This document shows positions 19,337 to 27,221 of a DNA stretch of 28,917 nt, in pieces. The stretch is from positions 1-28,917 of the IMG/VR virus record IMGVR_UViG_3300046003_001495, one strand, 5' to 3'. Each line of letters starts with the position of its first letter. The first letter of the stretch is position 1. The notes beneath the pieces were generated by a model. The model was given only the letters and a program-made list of their open reading frames with translations. It was not told the origin of the DNA and searched no databases. This DNA comes from a virus. Both the position numbers and the translations under genes were made by a program.

Positions 19337-19513
19337 TTATTTATCATCTATGATGCCCAGCATAACCAACAACGCAATCACACCGCCCTTGAATAGCCTA
19401 CCTACATTCTTGGCTATTTCTCTATACTGATACAACATCGCAATCAAATAAACAAACAAAATAATCAATACTAATATCAATGGTTTTAATGCTACTATTT
19501 CTTGGTTAGTCAT
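19337..19513 (-). CDS. Small membrane protein, holin-like
   Basis: 58 residues (MTNQEIVALKPLILVLIILF, continuing VYLIAMLYQYREIAKN and GGVIALLVMLGIIDDK). Two hydrophobic segments separated by a basic loop (YREIAKNVGRLFKGG). Its start overlaps the previous gene by eight bases (ATGACTAA). Together with the 68-residue neighbour it forms a pair of overlapping small membrane genes at the end of the tail operon, suggestive of holin/antiholin or holin/pinholin. No family recognised. Confidence 0.55.
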   Translation of the reverse strand: MTNQEIVALKPLILVLIILFVYLIAMLYQYREIAKNVGRLFKGGVIALLVMLGIIDDK

Positions 19514-19712
19514 TCTTGTTTTTCTTGGCTACCCTATACGAAGCCCACATCGAAACTATTAATGCACCTAACTTTGCAAAGTCATAAATCGTGTCATATA
19601 TGCCCACTAAATTCATATTACCAAACCAATCTGAAGTCCATACACCTGCTTGAATGATTACGCTTGTAATGATGACTAAAATGCTATTGTCTGGATGGTG
19701 GGAATGTATCAT
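19506..19712 (-). CDS. Small membrane protein, holin candidate
   Basis: 68 residues with two hydrophobic segments (NSILVIITSVIIQAGVWTSD and DFAKLGALIVSMWASYRVAK) and a basic tail (KKNKND). Small size, two transmembrane segments, charged C-terminus and position directly after the tail fibre genes all fit a phage holin. It overlaps the next small membrane gene by eight bases. A second holin candidate lies on the other strand at 18406. Confidence 0.6.
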   Translation of the reverse strand: MIHSHHPDNSILVIITSVIIQAGVWTSDWFGNMNLVGIYDTIYDFAKLGALIVSMWASYRVAKKNKND

Positions 19713-19715
19713 TTT

Positions 19716-19961
19716 TTAAATTTCGTTATATTGTTTTTGAGTATAAGGTATCAAAGGTAATTCTTTTACCCACATAAATTCAAGTGTTATTGTTTGCTCA
19801 ATTTCTTCAACCGATATTATCCAGTTATTGTCAATATCTTGAATAGGATTATAATATGAATATGGAGCATATAACTGCCCGACTAATTCATCTTTTTGTA
19901 ATTCTGTAAGTAAGCCTACATAAAGTAGTTTTTCTTCTTGTGTTAGTTCTGTTAGCTTCAT
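19716..19961 (-). CDS. Small protein downstream of tail fibre (possible fibre chaperone)
   Basis: 81 residues from ATG 19961, which forms ATGA with the stop of the upstream gene; longer in-frame starts lie within that gene and are rejected. Sequence MKLTELTQEEKLLYVGLLTE, then LYAPYSYYNPIQDIDNNWII and an acidic middle. Not recognised. Small genes in this place are often fibre assembly proteins, and this is the only basis for the suggestion. Confidence 0.55.
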   Translation of the reverse strand: MKLTELTQEEKLLYVGLLTELQKDELVGQLYAPYSYYNPIQDIDNNWIISVEEIEQTITLEFMWVKELPLIPYTQKQYNEI

Positions 19962-20788
19962 ACTTGGCGAGATAAAGAAGTTTGAAAATTTTGTATTAAT
20001 GTGTACAATGTACTGATTTCGCCACTTGTTAAACTTGTTCCAATAGTAGCCATTGCACACTCCTTGTCATCGTATTGTACTGTTCCTCCGAATGCATTAC
20101 CCGATAATAAAATGTTTGCAGATGGGTATAATGTTTGAGTAGGAGCAATAGTGTTAGCGCCTAATGATGTGGCATTTCTGCTAACAGTTAAACCACCAAT
20201 TGCATTTGATGCTTTGTTGCCAATAAACCATCCTCTACTATCTGTACTTGCGCCTACGGCAATTTGAGTAAGTGTGCCTGATGTATTTTGGTAGTAGGAG
20301 TTGCCAGTTCCATTTGCTTTTAAAAATAATGCAAGTTGCCTTAATACTGTTGTTGCACTATACGCACCTATGGATACCTTTAAATTTGTACCACTACCAA
20401 CTGCAGTATTAGACCTTGAATAAAAACTTAAATGGTTATCATTTACGGTTAAAATTGTGTTTGCATTTATGGTAGTATTAGCATTTGCATTAGTTCCATT
20501 TGGCAAAGCACCCGTAGCAGAATGTGTCCAACCTCCGTTGAAAGTTAAACTATACAACGATGTATTCATAAAGTTTCTTGCGTGCTTTGCTGATGTCCCA
20601 CCCACCATAGGATATAAAGCAGTAAATTTAGCAGTTAAACTATTCGCAATTAAGCCTGCTTCAAATGTATTAAGTGCATTTAAAATAGTTGTATCGGTTT
20701 CCGATGTTGCTGCTATCCATGCAGTTGTTAATGGTAGATAGCCTTGTTTCTTACCCATTATTCCGATTATGTTTGCAGGTAGTCCCAT
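19958..20788 (-). CDS. Tail/receptor-binding protein, beta-rich
   Basis: 276 residues, rich in N, T, S and G with short beta strands. The C-terminus (MATIGTSLTSGEISTLYTLI, then QNFQTSLSRQV) is the ending 'G..Lt..ei..ly..iq.fqt.lgR.v' that I know from many Bacteroidota phage appendage proteins with concanavalin/LamG-like folds. A central part (SIGAYSATTVLRQLALFLKA) would fit a jelly-roll domain. It follows the fibre gene directly and probably provides the host-recognition tip. The receptor is unknown. Confidence 0.65.
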   Translation of the reverse strand: MGLPANIIGIMGKKQGYLPLTTAWIAATSETDTTILNALNTFEAGLIANSLTAKFTALYPMVGGTSAKHARNFMNTSLYSLTFNGGWTHSATGALPNGTNANANTTINANTILTVNDNHLSFYSRSNTAVGSGTNLKVSIGAYSATTVLRQLALFLKANGTGNSYYQNTSGTLTQIAVGASTDSRGWFIGNKASNAIGGLTVSRNATSLGANTIAPTQTLYPSANILLSGNAFGGTVQYDDKECAMATIGTSLTSGEISTLYTLIQNFQTSLSRQV

Positions 20789-20789
20789 A

Positions 20790-21953
20790 TTAACAAGTAC
20801 CCACGCACCTCCACTTGCTTGTTACACTATTCCAAATAAATGCTACATCTAACCTTGCCGTAGTTACCGTTGTTGTAGGCAATGCAATAGTTGAAGCTTC
20901 AAAACTTGTACCCCAAGTTATTGCCCTTGCTGCAGTTCCAGTAATGGCAATCCACAATGTTTGCCCATCTGTTGGTGTTCCACTTAAATTAGTTGTAAAT
21001 GATGTTATGTCAACTGTTTGTGCAGTTAATGAATAGAAATCAACATTGTCTGTGTTTATCGTTGGTGTTGCGCTACTTGTTGTTGTGCCAATTCTTGCAG
21101 TTATGCGCTTGTTTGTAAGTGTGTTTGTGTCGGTTGTTCCTACAACTTGACTACCTACACCTTTAACCCTTGCTAATTCCGTTAAACTTGGATAGGTTGC
21201 AACTGGCAACGATGCTATCACTTGCCCACTTGTAAAGTAAGATATTTCGTTAGCAGTTCCAACACCCGTAATGGCATCAATCGGAATGCCATCAAGATTG
21301 ATTACCCACGAAGTATAAGTGCCGCTACCAGTATGATGATTCACATCAACAACAAGCGTTGTGCCGCTATAACTTGTAACCTCTCCATGCATGTGGTTTG
21401 ATGGGTCATAAACTATCAATACTTCTTGCAAAGGAATATATGCTAAATCAGCATCAACTGTAAATGTTCTGCTTCCATTGCCTATTGTTATGCTTGATGT
21501 TGATGAGGTCTTATATCTATCCGCTAATGAATTAATAATAGGCGCGGTTGCTGTGCCTGTTACCGATATGTTTGTGCCTGCGCTTACTGATGCAACAAGG
21601 CTTGTTATATCACTCAACATCGCAAATGTTTGCGGGGTTGTTACTTTGTTTGGCAATTCAAAGGTTGTTGCAGTTGTAAGTGTTGGAGATGTTATTGTTG
21701 CCTCACCTAAAGCATTAGTAATCTTTATTTGGTCGTGCTTAATTCCAACGCTTTCAGTTCCATTATCAACAGCAATACCTACTGATGTTGTATTACCCGC
21801 AGTTGTTACTTGTTGTAGGTTAGGTGTTGCTTTTAAATTAGCAATATCCTGCGCGGTTGTTTTTTTAGTTGTACCACCTTGCACAATAGGTAATGGTTCT
21901 GTGCCTGCTAATGCACCAGCACTTGTTAATGCACTTATTTTTAAATCTGCCAT
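20790..21953 (-). CDS. Tail fibre protein
   Basis: 387 residues. The N-terminus ADLKISALTSAGALAGTEPL continues PIVQGGTTKKTTAQDI, a common N-terminal adapter motif of phage fibres. The middle is low-complexity and strand-rich (TITSPTLTTATTFELPNKVT, VNHHTGSGTYTSWVINLDG). The C-terminus (GQTLWIAITGTAARAITWGT, then RLDVAFIWNSVTSKWRCVGTC) is a beta-sandwich type found at the ends of many Bacteroidota phage fibres. It lies between the LysM baseplate protein and the receptor-binding candidate. A 69-residue protein at 443-652 shares the N-terminal motif. Confidence 0.75.
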   Translation of the reverse strand: MADLKISALTSAGALAGTEPLPIVQGGTTKKTTAQDIANLKATPNLQQVTTAGNTTSVGIAVDNGTESVGIKHDQIKITNALGEATITSPTLTTATTFELPNKVTTPQTFAMLSDITSLVASVSAGTNISVTGTATAPIINSLADRYKTSSTSSITIGNGSRTFTVDADLAYIPLQEVLIVYDPSNHMHGEVTSYSGTTLVVDVNHHTGSGTYTSWVINLDGIPIDAITGVGTANEISYFTSGQVIASLPVATYPSLTELARVKGVGSQVVGTTDTNTLTNKRITARIGTTTSSATPTINTDNVDFYSLTAQTVDITSFTTNLSGTPTDGQTLWIAITGTAARAITWGTSFEASTIALPTTTVTTARLDVAFIWNSVTSKWRCVGTC

Positions 21954-22454
21954 TTATAATATTATTTTAGATCCATCTTCTTGCAACAAATAAAATCCAT
22001 CCTCTAATAAAATAAAGTAAGGAATTTCCGGTGCTTCGCTTTCGGATTGAGTTGCAAATATACTACCAAATGGTATATTATTTGGTATTTTAGTAACTTG
22101 AATTATTTGACTGCCAACCGAAGTTGAAGTAATATCTAATCCAGTAAGTTGACAAAATTCGGCAACTCTGTTTAATCCATAACCAAACTGCAAAGCCAAA
22201 TCATAAACCGATTGCGTTTGCTTAATAAAATAACTATTGTCGGGCTGTTGTGGTGTGTTCTGTTGCTTTATCGCAGCAGAAACAACATTGCGCCTCACTG
22301 TGTCATCATAAGTTAATGTAAGGCCCTCAATTGAATCGGTTATTGTCAAATCATTATCAGTGCATAACTTAACCGAATATTGTGCATCGCCATACAATTG
22401 TATCGCAACATCATAAATGCCTTGCCCCGCCTTAACTACGTATTGCATCGACAT
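21954..22454 (-). CDS. LysM-type tail/baseplate protein
   Basis: 166 residues from ATG 22454 (an ATG at 22448 is also possible; both overlap the preceding gene). Two LysM-like units are visible: YVVKAGQGIYDVAIQLYGDA with IEGLTLTYDD, and YFIKQTQSVYDLALQFGYG with VGSQIIQV. The first resembles phage tail protein X (P2 gpX), which links hub and tube. The C-terminus ends in strand repeats (YFILLEDGFYLLQEDG). Gene order after the gp25-like gene suits a baseplate or tail-tip component. Confidence 0.7.
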   Translation of the reverse strand: MSMQYVVKAGQGIYDVAIQLYGDAQYSVKLCTDNDLTITDSIEGLTLTYDDTVRRNVVSAAIKQQNTPQQPDNSYFIKQTQSVYDLALQFGYGLNRVAEFCQLTGLDITSTSVGSQIIQVTKIPNNIPFGSIFATQSESEAPEIPYFILLEDGFYLLQEDGSKIIL

Positions 22455-22737
22455 CAAAATTAGAACTATTATTATCGTTAAAGTTAACGGTTATTGAACT
22501 GAATCCATCCTGCGCTAATTGTAATAATATTTGTTTTTTCAATTGCAATTGTGCGCCACTACTATTTAAGTAATTATCAATACCAACACCACAAAGTATA
22601 TACTCTTTCCAATCCCCTTGCGCTGAATTAATAATGTCAACAATATGGTCTTCATCACTGGCACCAATAACAAAATCGTTGTTAACTATTAGCGCATCCC
22701 CATCGCTATTTTGCAGAAAATCTTTAGCCGTTGCCAT
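22432..22737 (-). CDS. gp25/gpW-like baseplate wedge protein (Mu gp46 position)
   Basis: 101 residues. Pattern: DGDALIVNNDFVIGASDEDH at the start, GDWKEYILCGVGIDNYLNSS, and QLKKQILLQLAQDGF followed by a final strand. This is the layout of the DUF2634/gp25-like proteins that form the wedge lysozyme-like fold (without lysozyme activity) in contractile tails. It overlaps the spike gene by 14 bases and the LysM gene by some 20 bases, a tight baseplate operon. Confidence 0.7.
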   Translation of the reverse strand: MATAKDFLQNSDGDALIVNNDFVIGASDEDHIVDIINSAQGDWKEYILCGVGIDNYLNSSGAQLQLKKQILLQLAQDGFSSITVNFNDNNSSNFDVDAIRS

Positions 22738-23242
22738 GTTTTACAGTTGTGTTTTCAATTTGTGAAATGTTTATTTGTGGTAATACTGCCGCGTTAAATG
22801 CAGCAGCACTTGCACCACTATCTAATATGCCTGAATAAACTGTTATTGCAGTGCCTGTTAATGCTTTCAACGTATTAATTTCGGTTTGTAAGTTATTCAA
22901 TGCAGCATTCAACACTTGCACCTTTACCAATCCGCCATTCGCATCGCCAGCCAAATAAACTTGGTCAACCTTGCTTACCATTGTCACGTAAGCATTTGCT
23001 TGCGATGTTTGTTGTATAATTACTAAACTACCATTTGCAGGTATCAAAGTAAAACCCTTATCAGCATCGGCATTTAGCAGCACATCGTAAAATTCTGCAT
23101 CGCCATTTATCGGGGTGCAAGTGCAAGTGAACGTAGCCAAATCAATGTCGCTCACATTGCACACCACACCCTCATATTGCAGGTCACCAAAGCCACTTAA
23201 TGCTTGTATTGCCTGTCTTATATCTGTTACTTCTTTACTCAT
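22724..23242 (-). CDS. Baseplate spike/assembly protein, gpV (gp45)-like
   Basis: 172 residues. The centre looks like an OB-fold: YEGVVCNVSDIDLATFTCTC, PINGDAEFYDVLLN and FTLIPANGSLVIIQQT, as in the N-terminal domain of P2 gpV and Mu gp45. The C-terminal half is helical then ends TTVKHGNG. It would sit at the tip of the tube beneath the hub. No beta-helical spike with an iron-binding HxH motif is evident, so the tip may be formed by another protein. Confidence 0.65.
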   Translation of the reverse strand: MSKEVTDIRQAIQALSGFGDLQYEGVVCNVSDIDLATFTCTCTPINGDAEFYDVLLNADADKGFTLIPANGSLVIIQQTSQANAYVTMVSKVDQVYLAGDANGGLVKVQVLNAALNNLQTEINTLKALTGTAITVYSGILDSGASAAAFNAAVLPQINISQIENTTVKHGNG

Positions 23243-23243
23243 A

Positions 23244-24230
23244 TTATGCTATTCTACGTTCTAATTCAATCGTTTGCTTCCCGCCATCGGTAACACTTAC
23301 CTCTGTTGTAACTGATTTAATTAAGTATTTACCTTTACGTTCAGGATACTTCCAACTATCAACAACTGCATAATCACCCGGAACAACTAACGGTTCTAAA
23401 AAAGTTTTGAAGCTTCCATAATAACCAGTGTAGTTTGCTTGCTCTAAAAACGAATTACACTTTGCATCTAAATCGGCTTTTGTGCCACCTAACTGAAACA
23501 CAGTGCGAATGTCACCCGATGGGTCACCGTATATAAATTCTTCGCGCTGATTGTTTTTAATTAATATGCCTTTGATTTGCACCTTAACATCATCTTTTTT
23601 AAGATAAGTTAAACTCATTCCCTCTTTAACCATTTTCTCAAACAAAAAAACCGCTTTCATAGCTTCCTCTTTATAAAATGGTAATCCAACACGCAACACA
23701 CCGTTTTTAAAAAACGAAAATAAACCGTATTGGTCGCGTAAAACTTGCAACACTTTACCAATGCTTACTTCTTGTAATCTTATTTGCCCTAATTGTGCGG
23801 TTAAATCAACTTTATATGGCACATTAATGTTAGTTAGCATCTTGCCAATAAACGTGTTTAAGTCAACACTTGGAAACGATAGGTTTGGCGATATAGCTTG
23901 TTTCAACAAAAACATTTCATCCTCGCACAATAGTTCAACAGGCACGTTGTTGTTTATCTTACTTATGTAACCTGTAAATATTACCGTTTCATTTGGAAAG
24001 TATGCAGCAATAATTTTAATCTTATCGCCTCTGCGCATCAAAGCATTTGCGCCCTCGTAAATGTTTTTTTTATTGTAGTTGACATTACGCGGCAATGTTA
24101 CCGATGCCGTTTGTGTTTGCTTATCGTACGACCTCGAAACACTAACTTTGCTAACATTGGCAAATGTAAAGGTATCACTCCGCCCATCGCCTTGTTGCTC
24201 TATTATTACGCGGCAAACGATTCTAAACAT
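23244..24230 (-). CDS. Baseplate hub protein, gpD (late control)-like
   Basis: 328 residues. Strand-rich pattern of the gp27/gpD hub family: VSRSYDKQTQTASVTLPR, RGDKIKIIAAYFPNETVIFT followed by GYISKINNN, and near the end PLVVPGDYAVVDSWKYPERK with KGKYLIKSVTTEVS. The hub joins tail tube and spike. The start overlaps the DUF6046-like gene by eight bases. Length and neighbours (DUF6046, spike) support this assignment. Confidence 0.75.
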   Translation of the reverse strand: MFRIVCRVIIEQQGDGRSDTFTFANVSKVSVSRSYDKQTQTASVTLPRNVNYNKKNIYEGANALMRRGDKIKIIAAYFPNETVIFTGYISKINNNVPVELLCEDEMFLLKQAISPNLSFPSVDLNTFIGKMLTNINVPYKVDLTAQLGQIRLQEVSIGKVLQVLRDQYGLFSFFKNGVLRVGLPFYKEEAMKAVFLFEKMVKEGMSLTYLKKDDVKVQIKGILIKNNQREEFIYGDPSGDIRTVFQLGGTKADLDAKCNSFLEQANYTGYYGSFKTFLEPLVVPGDYAVVDSWKYPERKGKYLIKSVTTEVSVTDGGKQTIELERRIA

Positions 24231-24888
24231 CTTTAGTTGTTTTAGAAATTGTATAATCTATGTCGCTAACACAATTTAACTGAAAATATTGCACATTGCG
24301 AAGCCCTTGTTGCTGCGACATTTGGCAACTTTCAATTACTATTTGACTAACACCAAGTATATTGTTTAAAAAATCACTTGTAACCTTTAGCGATACTGGC
24401 GCACTTGAATATGATTTTATCAATCGCGCATCGTCATCAGGGTATTCATCGGGATTTTGTGATGCCACGTAACCGCGAATAGTTATCGTTAAATCACTTT
24501 CGCCCATGTATTCTTTAACTGTGCCTTTCAAATCAATTACCTCTGTTTTAACGATTGTTTTGTTAACCGTTGCATCAATTATAACACCGTTTAAGAATAA
24601 ACCTTGTGTTTCTCCATTTACTTTATTACTTGCTAAAAAGTTTGGTGTTTCAACATAGTCATTAGTTATATCATTATATTCATAAGTAGTATATTCAGGC
24701 ATTTCAATAAACAATGTGCCATAAACAGGTGTGCCTAAAGATGAAGTTCCATCGGGCTTATCTGTTTTAATATTAAAGTTATTCGCAGCTATTAAAGCAC
24801 GTTGCACCAATGGAAGCCCGAAGCCCTTTGATAGTGTTCTTACATTTTGCTTCTGCGCTGGTGTCGGTATTATAAATTGTAAACTCAT
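24223..24888 (-). CDS. DUF6046-like tail/baseplate protein
   Basis: 221 residues. Features: IKTDKPDGTSSLGTPVYGTL, LFLNGVIIDATVNKTIVKTE and VKEYMGESDLTITIRGYVAS, then YPDDDARLIKSY. The combination (PdG.s.lGtpVyg.l, ...vIve(ls)...tv.iT.v.gr.gTVKEyi...D..i.i.G) is that of the DUF6046 family found between tape measure and hub genes of Bacteroidota myoviruses. It is probably a baseplate/tube adapter analogous to LysM-tube initiators such as T4 gp53/gp54. Function is not experimentally known to me. Confidence 0.75.
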   Translation of the reverse strand: MSLQFIIPTPAQKQNVRTLSKGFGLPLVQRALIAANNFNIKTDKPDGTSSLGTPVYGTLFIEMPEYTTYEYNDITNDYVETPNFLASNKVNGETQGLFLNGVIIDATVNKTIVKTEVIDLKGTVKEYMGESDLTITIRGYVASQNPDEYPDDDARLIKSYSSAPVSLKVTSDFLNNILGVSQIVIESCQMSQQQGLRNVQYFQLNCVSDIDYTISKTTKDV

Positions 24889-24892
24889 ATCT

Positions 24893-26290
24893 TTATTTTG
24901 TTGCCATTAGTTGAAAATCATTAACCGCCTCAATCAATGCCTGCGCTACTTGTTCTTTGATTTGATTTGCACCCTCTTTAATGTTTGTTGTGTTCAAAGT
25001 AACTGCGCCAAATTCTTTAATTGATATGTTAAAGTTTTGCACACCTCTACTTTCTACAATGTTTGTCCCTGTGCCACCTTTGGCAGTTGGTGCGGCAGTT
25101 GGTGCGCCACCCATAGCCGCTGCTGCCGTAGTTGATGCAGGTGTTTTTTGCAATAATGATATTTGATTTTTAACCGCTTCAATAGTACCTAATACAGTTG
25201 CACGTTTGCGACCAAACTCTATTTCATCAATTTCTTTATTATCATACGCTTTCCTAACATTTGATAGTAAATTAAATAATTCAGTTTGATTTGATATTGC
25301 TTGGTTTAATGTTTGCGCAGGTGTATCAACATACATCATATTTAATGCCTTTTGATACTGCGCTTGCTCTGCCTTTGCGCCTATTTCAAAATATGAAAGC
25401 GGGTTAAAACTTGACTTAAACTTTTCAGCACCATATTTAGCAAAGTTTTCAATTTCTTGGTTTGATTCACTAAATGCTTTTGATAAATTTGCTACTAACC
25501 TATCTGCAAAAGATACTGAACTTGCTATAATTCCATCCTGCGATTTGCCTATATTAACTTTTAACTGCTCATAGCTATCACCCAAAGCACTTATTTTCCC
25601 GCCAACAGTTTTGGTTTGTTCCTCCATCATATTAAAGAACATACCACCCTCTGCTGTCATTGATTGAAATGCTTTTTCAACTTCTTTAAAGCCGACTTTG
25701 CCCTCTTCAACCATTTTCATAATTTCAGATTCAGCAACACCAAACTGCTTTGCTAATTCAGCAACAATCGGAATACCGCGACCTGTAAATTGATTAATGT
25801 CTTTTGCAAACGCTCTGCCTTGTGTTTTTAAAGTTCCATATAAATACGCAATGTCACCAAATGGTATCTTTAATGCAGCAGCCACATCGCCTAACATACG
25901 GATGTTTGTAACAACACTTCCCGCGCTAAAACCGTATGCTAATAGTTGCTTTGTTGCATCCTGAACCTCAACTAAACTAAATGGTGTTGTTTTGGCCGTT
26001 TGTACTAACTGATTTTCCAATGCTTTTGCAGCTCCAGCATCGCCTTGCATTAATGTTCTTAATGATGATGAAAAATACTCGTAGTTTACTAAACTATCTA
26101 CAACCGCCTTGCCAAATGATACAACACCAGCAACACCTAAACCAATACCTAAAGCACCACCCAAACCGCCTAATGATTTCTGCGCTTGGTTTACTGCCCC
26201 ATTAAGTTTTTGAGTGTTAGTTGTAGCACTTTTAATGCCACTGCTAAACTTATCTTTAAGGCTTAATATGTATTCAACCGAATTGTTCAT
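24893..26290 (-). CDS. Tape measure protein
   Basis: 465 residues. N-terminal coiled coil (LKDKFSSGIKSATTNTQKLN) is followed by a Gly-rich hydrophobic segment (GGLGGALGIGLGVAGVVSFG) and then the conserved tape-measure N-terminal domain: TTPFSLVEVQDATKQLLAYG, VAAALKIPFGDIAYLYGTLK and QFTGRGIPIVAELAKQFGV. It determines tail length and is extruded on infection. At roughly 1.5 angstroms per residue it predicts a short tail of about 70 nm. It overlaps the end of the frameshifted chaperone by ATGA. The C-terminus has an Ala/Thr linker (TTAAAAMGGAPTAAPTAKG). Confidence 0.9.
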   Translation of the reverse strand: MNNSVEYILSLKDKFSSGIKSATTNTQKLNGAVNQAQKSLGGLGGALGIGLGVAGVVSFGKAVVDSLVNYEYFSSSLRTLMQGDAGAAKALENQLVQTAKTTPFSLVEVQDATKQLLAYGFSAGSVVTNIRMLGDVAAALKIPFGDIAYLYGTLKTQGRAFAKDINQFTGRGIPIVAELAKQFGVAESEIMKMVEEGKVGFKEVEKAFQSMTAEGGMFFNMMEEQTKTVGGKISALGDSYEQLKVNIGKSQDGIIASSVSFADRLVANLSKAFSESNQEIENFAKYGAEKFKSSFNPLSYFEIGAKAEQAQYQKALNMMYVDTPAQTLNQAISNQTELFNLLSNVRKAYDNKEIDEIEFGRKRATVLGTIEAVKNQISLLQKTPASTTAAAAMGGAPTAAPTAKGGTGTNIVESRGVQNFNISIKEFGAVTLNTTNIKEGANQIKEQVAQALIEAVNDFQLMATK

Positions 26291-26759
26291 TTCTTGTCTT
26301 GAATTGTACCGTTAAACTTTAACACCCACATAATGCTCTCAATAGCTTCTGCCCATTGTTCATCATTCATTTGATTTGGGTCTGTTTGATAATAAAAACG
26401 GATGAGTGCATTTTGACGCGCAAACTCATCCGTTTCAAATAACCGCTTTGCCGAATCTAATTTTTTTTTAGTTCACCCGCTTCGGTTTCTAACATCGGCA
26501 AAATTGTTCTTGCTGCGCTACGTAATGCTTTAAAATCACTGATAATAGCATTTACATCGCCATCAACACAAAGTGTTCTTAAAAACGATTCTACACCCAT
26601 CAATTCATCTTTAGCAATTAACGCGCTAACGGTCTTGTAAGCAATCCTATCCATTTCACGCAAGTGAACTGTAATAGGTGCGCCTTGTCTGTTCAATACC
26701 GTTAATGTGTATATTTCAACACCAGCATACTTTGATTTTAATTCTTCAATATTATTCAT
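26287..26759 (-). CDS. Tail assembly chaperone, long form made by -1 frameshift
   Basis: The short product stops at 26457. In the -1 frame an ORF without its own start runs from the slippery site to TGA 26289-26287: LDSAKRLFETDEFARQNALI, then RFYYQTDPNQMNDEQWAEAI and a helical end. It ends in ATGA with the tape measure start. Slippery heptamer A AAA AAA (26469-26463) precedes the stop TAG. The fusion would be about 157 residues. Two overlapping chaperone frames directly before the tape measure gene is the conserved G/GT arrangement. A 12-bp perfect hairpin (26396-26435) lies 25 bases downstream. Confidence 0.75.
26396..26435 (-). repeat. 12-bp perfect inverted repeat downstream of the frameshift site
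   Basis: AAACGGATGAGT (26396-26407) and ACTCATCCGTTT (26424-26435) are exact reverse complements around a 16-base loop, inside the extension frame. In the mRNA the stem starts 25 bases after the slip site. It may stimulate frameshifting, possibly as part of a pseudoknot, although typical spacers are 5-9 bases. Confidence 0.7.
26457..26759 (-). CDS. Tail assembly chaperone, short form (G-like)
   Basis: 100 residues (MNNIEELKSKYAGVEIYTLT; VHLREMDRIAYKTVSALI; ending GELKKN). Acidic, helical, small, located between the tube and tape measure genes, as for all gpG-type chaperones. It binds the tape measure and recruits tube protein in assembly. The last codons CTA AAA AAA AAT TAG contain the slip site for the long form. 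Confidence 0.8.
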   Translation of the reverse strand: MNNIEELKSKYAGVEIYTLTVLNRQGAPITVHLREMDRIAYKTVSALIAKDELMGVESFLRTLCVDGDVNAIISDFKALRSAARTILPMLETEAGELKKN

Positions 26760-26789
26760 TTGTTTTTTGATTTGGTTTCGACAAATTTA

Positions 26790-27218
26790 CTAAACAAATT
26801 CGATATGTGAAACAATTAAATCTAATTCCATCGGTATTGATGTATCGCCAGTTGCTGAAGCTATCATGTTTTTCATAAATCTGCAATTGCGAATCTTATG
26901 CACAACAGGAATCAAATTAGCATCTGTAAATGTTACAACTATGTCAAACTCTGGTATGTCTTGAATGCGACCATTTGGTGCAGCCGATACAATATTCATA
27001 ACCTCATTCATTAATATTGTAACCTTTGCCGATGGTGTGATTTGACCGTAGCCACGTGCAACAGGATAACGACCTGTTGCATAGATGTTTTCGGTTGCAT
27101 CCTCCTCGCCATATTCGATTGCGGTTACCCCTATGATTGGTGTTCCAAGTATGATGCAAGTAATATCTGCGAACTCATACGCTTTGCCGTTAATTAACGG
27201 TAGTCCATTTGCTGCCAT
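26790..27218 (-). CDS. Tail tube protein
   Basis: 142 residues. N-terminal NGLPLINGKAYEFADITCII and GTPIIGVTAIEYGEEDATE, then TGRYPVARGYGQITPSAKVT. The family pattern 'G.aysw.diti...G..i.gi.ai.Y.....ke..yg.G..P......g.....a.itl...E' is that of tail tube proteins of Bacteroidota myoviruses. Position immediately after the sheath agrees. Confidence 0.85.
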   Translation of the reverse strand: MAANGLPLINGKAYEFADITCIILGTPIIGVTAIEYGEEDATENIYATGRYPVARGYGQITPSAKVTILMNEVMNIVSAAPNGRIQDIPEFDIVVTFTDANLIPVVHKIRNCRFMKNMIASATGDTSIPMELDLIVSHIEFV

Positions 27219-27221
27219 GTT

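Noticed and set aside
21478-21993. 171-codon plus-strand ORF opposite the tail fibre
   Set aside because: Long only because the fibre gene is low-complexity and stop-poor on the complementary strand; crosses the fibre start and has no expression signals.
26782-26789. TAAATTTG on the minus strand before the chaperone gene as a promoter
   Set aside because: No -33 element at suitable distance and it overlaps the end of the tube gene; likely chance in AT-rich DNA.
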